A stretch of DNA of 23,048 nucleotides from Hodarchaeum sp048939265 (lineage in GTDB: Archaea; Asgardarchaeota; Heimdallarchaeia; Hodarchaeales; Hodarchaeaceae). Both the position numbers and the translations under genes were made by a program. Positions 21,454 through 23,048 of the stretch are shown here, piece by piece. Location: the NCBI GenBank assembly GCA_048939265.1, contig JBHLPQ010000038.1:1-23048 (forward strand), given 5' to 3'. The notes below the pieces were generated by a model. That model was not told the origin of the DNA, did not search any database, and saw only the letters and a list, made by a program, of their open reading frames with translations. Within the stretch, counting starts at the first letter, position 1, and each line of letters starts with the position of its first letter.

Positions 21454-22572
21454 TTACTGAAGGGAAAAAACAATAATTTTCCTTGTAAGAGACTTATGTA
21501 CATAGTGAAGAAATTTCCTATATGTTGCATTTAAAATAAGAGCCAATTTCTTCTCAATGTTTATGTTTGATGGTACAGCGATGACTACTCGTGCATTAGA
21601 AGTTAAAGTGTCGCAAATTGCTTGAAAAAAGTCCATTAGAAGATCACGAAGGTCAACACCACGAGTAGAAGAAGCTGTACCATATGGAGGATCAGTCACA
21701 ATAGCTGAAATGGAGTTATTTCTAAATGGAAGGTGAAGAGCATCTCCAAATATTAAGTCCGTTGAATCTTTGGCAATTGCATCTGCGTTTAAGTTTTGAA
21801 AAGCTCCCCAAACGATTTTCCGATTAATTTCGATACCTACACTCCGAATATCAAGTCTAGACGCCTCTATGAGAGCTCCACCTGTTCCACAAAAAGGATC
21901 TAATAACACCTTCCCTGGTTCCACTGCTGCTAAATTTACCATCGTACGTTGTAATAGGGGATTCATTGAACTTGGATGAAAAAAAGGGCGTTTGTGAGCT
22001 GCTCTTTGCTGAACAGCTTTTCTAGAAGAATGAGAAATTAGTTGCCCAAACCATAACCCATGCTTACTCAAGATAGCAATGAATTCCTCTTGGGGATTGT
22101 TAAGATCTACATGCTTAGTGGGATTTTGCTTAATAATTTCTGCACCTAGATAATTAGAAATTTTCAAGGACAATTTCGAAGAAGTATGATTTACAGGGGG
22201 TTCCCCAATTCTTTTGGTAATAACAGAAAAAGTTGTATCAGGTGTTAAATTCCGAATTGTTGTCACATCGAAGTATGAAATTAATTCATCAAAAGAAACA
22301 AGGGATTGTTCGAAGTCAATATAGATGAATTGTGTACAACAAAAATGAACAAGGGTGACGCGTTTCATAAGAAATGAAATAATTTCTGAAGGAGGTCTCT
22401 TTAGTGCTTCAGGAATGATTTGAAACGAAATCATTCGGTTATCTGGACTTATTTTCTGCTTTACTTGAATATTTAAGATAGAAACAATACTCTCGAATTC
22501 GTAAACAGCTAATTCTGGATTTTCGCCAGAGAGAACGAAAAAAAATTGATATTTCTCTTCTAGATGCTTCAT
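21454..22572 (-). CDS. tRNA (guanine-N2) methyltransferase, Trm-G10/Trm11 family
   Basis: About 372 residues with the THUMP-plus-Rossmann layout of archaeal tRNA G10 N2-methyltransferases. The N-terminal half (about 10-170) should hold the ferredoxin-like and THUMP RNA-binding domains and is divergent. The C-terminal methyltransferase has the SAM-binding motif DPFCGTGG (231-238 counting from the upstream TTG), the acidic GIEIN after the next strand, and the catalytic TDPPYGTASSTRG beginning at 299, typical of N2-guanine enzymes. The ATG at 22572 (MKHLEEKYQFFFVLSGENPE) matches the usual start better than a TTG six codons earlier, which would overlap the AAA gene. It lies 14 bases after that gene and is probably co-transcribed with it. 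Confidence 0.88.
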   Translation of the reverse strand: MKHLEEKYQFFFVLSGENPELAVYEFESIVSILNIQVKQKISPDNRMISFQIIPEALKRPPSEIISFLMKRVTLVHFCCTQFIYIDFEQSLVSFDELISYFDVTTIRNLTPDTTFSVITKRIGEPPVNHTSSKLSLKISNYLGAEIIKQNPTKHVDLNNPQEEFIAILSKHGLWFGQLISHSSRKAVQQRAAHKRPFFHPSSMNPLLQRTMVNLAAVEPGKVLLDPFCGTGGALIEASRLDIRSVGIEINRKIVWGAFQNLNADAIAKDSTDLIFGDALHLPFRNNSISAIVTDPPYGTASSTRGVDLRDLLMDFFQAICDTLTSNARVVIAVPSNINIEKKLALILNATYRKFLHYVHKSLTRKIIVFSLQ

Positions 22573-22586
22573 TGTAAGGCCATGGT

Positions 22587-23048
22587 TCAAGAATAATGAG
22601 GCAAAGATTCAGTGAATCTGGTTGCTTTCCTAAGAACGTTAATCACATCAGCGTTTGAAATTTGGGCTTTTCCTTCAAAAATCGCATTATGAATCACGTT
22701 CTTGATGATTTTTTCTTTTAAATCTCTTGCGGACCATTTCTGAGTTTCCTGAACAATAACTTCCCATTGAATCGCATTAAACTTAATAGGAGAGGTTGAG
22801 GCATAGATTTCAAGGATTTTTTTCCTTTCTTCAGTATTTGGTAATTTAAACTCAATTAATTCTTCAAAACGACTTACAATGGCGGAGTCTAGAATTTTCG
22901 GTTGGTTTGTTGATCCAATGGTAATAACACTCTGATTTTTTTCTACACCATCCATTTCCCCCAATAAAGCGCTGACAAGTTCGATAACATCTCCTCTGAT
23001 ACTTTGAAAGCTGCGCTTTAAACCAATAGAATCGAGTTCATCTAAGAA
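22587..23048 (-). CDS. AAA ATPase, partial (N-terminal part beyond the window)
   Basis: The frame is open to the right edge, so 153 C-terminal residues are present. The visible part starts at Walker B, read as FLDELDS, then continues through GDVIELVSALLGEMDG, the sensor-1 strand ITIGSTNQP, the arginine-finger region IVSRFEELIEF, and sensor 2 in WSARDLKEKIIKNVI. This is a standard AAA module. Walker B has Leu where most close relatives have Ile (FIDEIDS). The chain ends soon after the lid domain, so the AAA module is C-terminal. Walker A and any N-terminal domain are not visible, and the subfamily cannot be named. It is probably co-transcribed with the downstream tRNA methyltransferase. Confidence 0.85.
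   Translation of the reverse strand, partial: FLDELDSIGLKRSFQSIRGDVIELVSALLGEMDGVEKNQSVITIGSTNQPKILDSAIVSRFEELIEFKLPNTEERKKILEIYASTSPIKFNAIQWEVIVQETQKWSARDLKEKIIKNVIHNAIFEGKAQISNADVINVLRKATRFTESLPHYS

Noticed and set aside
1..23048. CRISPR array, transposase, integrase, phage gene or rRNA gene
   Set aside because: I saw no regularly spaced repeats, no mobile-element proteins and no rRNA-like sequence.

Overview
The window looks like a stretch of an Asgard archaeal chromosome with low G+C. Archaeal affiliation rests on the exosome–proteasome–prefoldin gene string, aIF5A, aEF1B, a membrane-anchored LonB, Nob1, and intron-containing tRNA genes. The Asgard assignment rests on eukaryote-like genes sitting beside them: a protein resembling Arp2/3 complex subunit 4 (ArpC4), a Roadblock/LC7 protein, a short eL22 homologue and eL38. 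The exact Asgard lineage cannot be fixed from this sequence.

Layout. 1-1.1 kb (minus): ArpC4-like gene and Roadblock/LC7 gene, each with its own candidate promoter; a perfect 16-bp palindrome lies upstream of the ArpC4-like gene. 1.2-4.5 kb (plus): zinc-ribbon protein, aEF1B, Cdc48 ATPase and a small winged-helix-like protein. 4.5-11.4 kb (minus): the archaeal exosome superoperon, in transcription order psmA, SBDS, rrp4, rrp41, rrp42, eL43, Brix/Imp4, pcc1 (KEOPS), prefoldin beta, DUF3194, then a TtuA/NcsA-type tRNA thiolase. 11.6-13.7 kb (plus): aIF5A, NAD kinase, Nob1, eL38. A UPF0147 gene converges on eL38 at 13.7-14.0 kb. 14.5-16.4 kb (plus): an orphan putative zinc-finger protein, eL22 and a radical SAM protein. 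16.7-18.1 kb (minus): an unrecognised membrane-anchored, probably extracellular protein. 18.2-19.1 kb (plus): a small zinc-ribbon protein and three tandem arginine tRNA genes, all interrupted. 19.2-23 kb (minus): LonB, a THUMP/Trm-G10-type tRNA methyltransferase, and an AAA ATPase cut by the window edge.

Most of the content is information processing and protein quality control: RNA decay (exosome), ribosome maturation (SBDS, Nob1, Imp4), ribosomal proteins (eL43, eL38, eL22), translation factors, tRNA modification (Pcc1, TtuA, Trm-G10), and unfolding/proteolysis (Cdc48, PsmA, LonB, prefoldin). The Cdc48 C-terminus (Leu-Phe-Gly) resembles the proteasome-docking tail of p97.

The items most worth following are the ArpC4-like gene and its palindrome, and the Arg-TCT/CCT/CCG tRNA array. 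In that array the first and third genes carry 30- and 26-nt insertions in the D arm that share one fold, while the middle gene has a canonical 37/38 intron. Translation signals are consistent across the window: GGTGA or GTGA sits 5-7 nt before many starts, including TTG starts, and this moves several starts downstream of the longest open frame.
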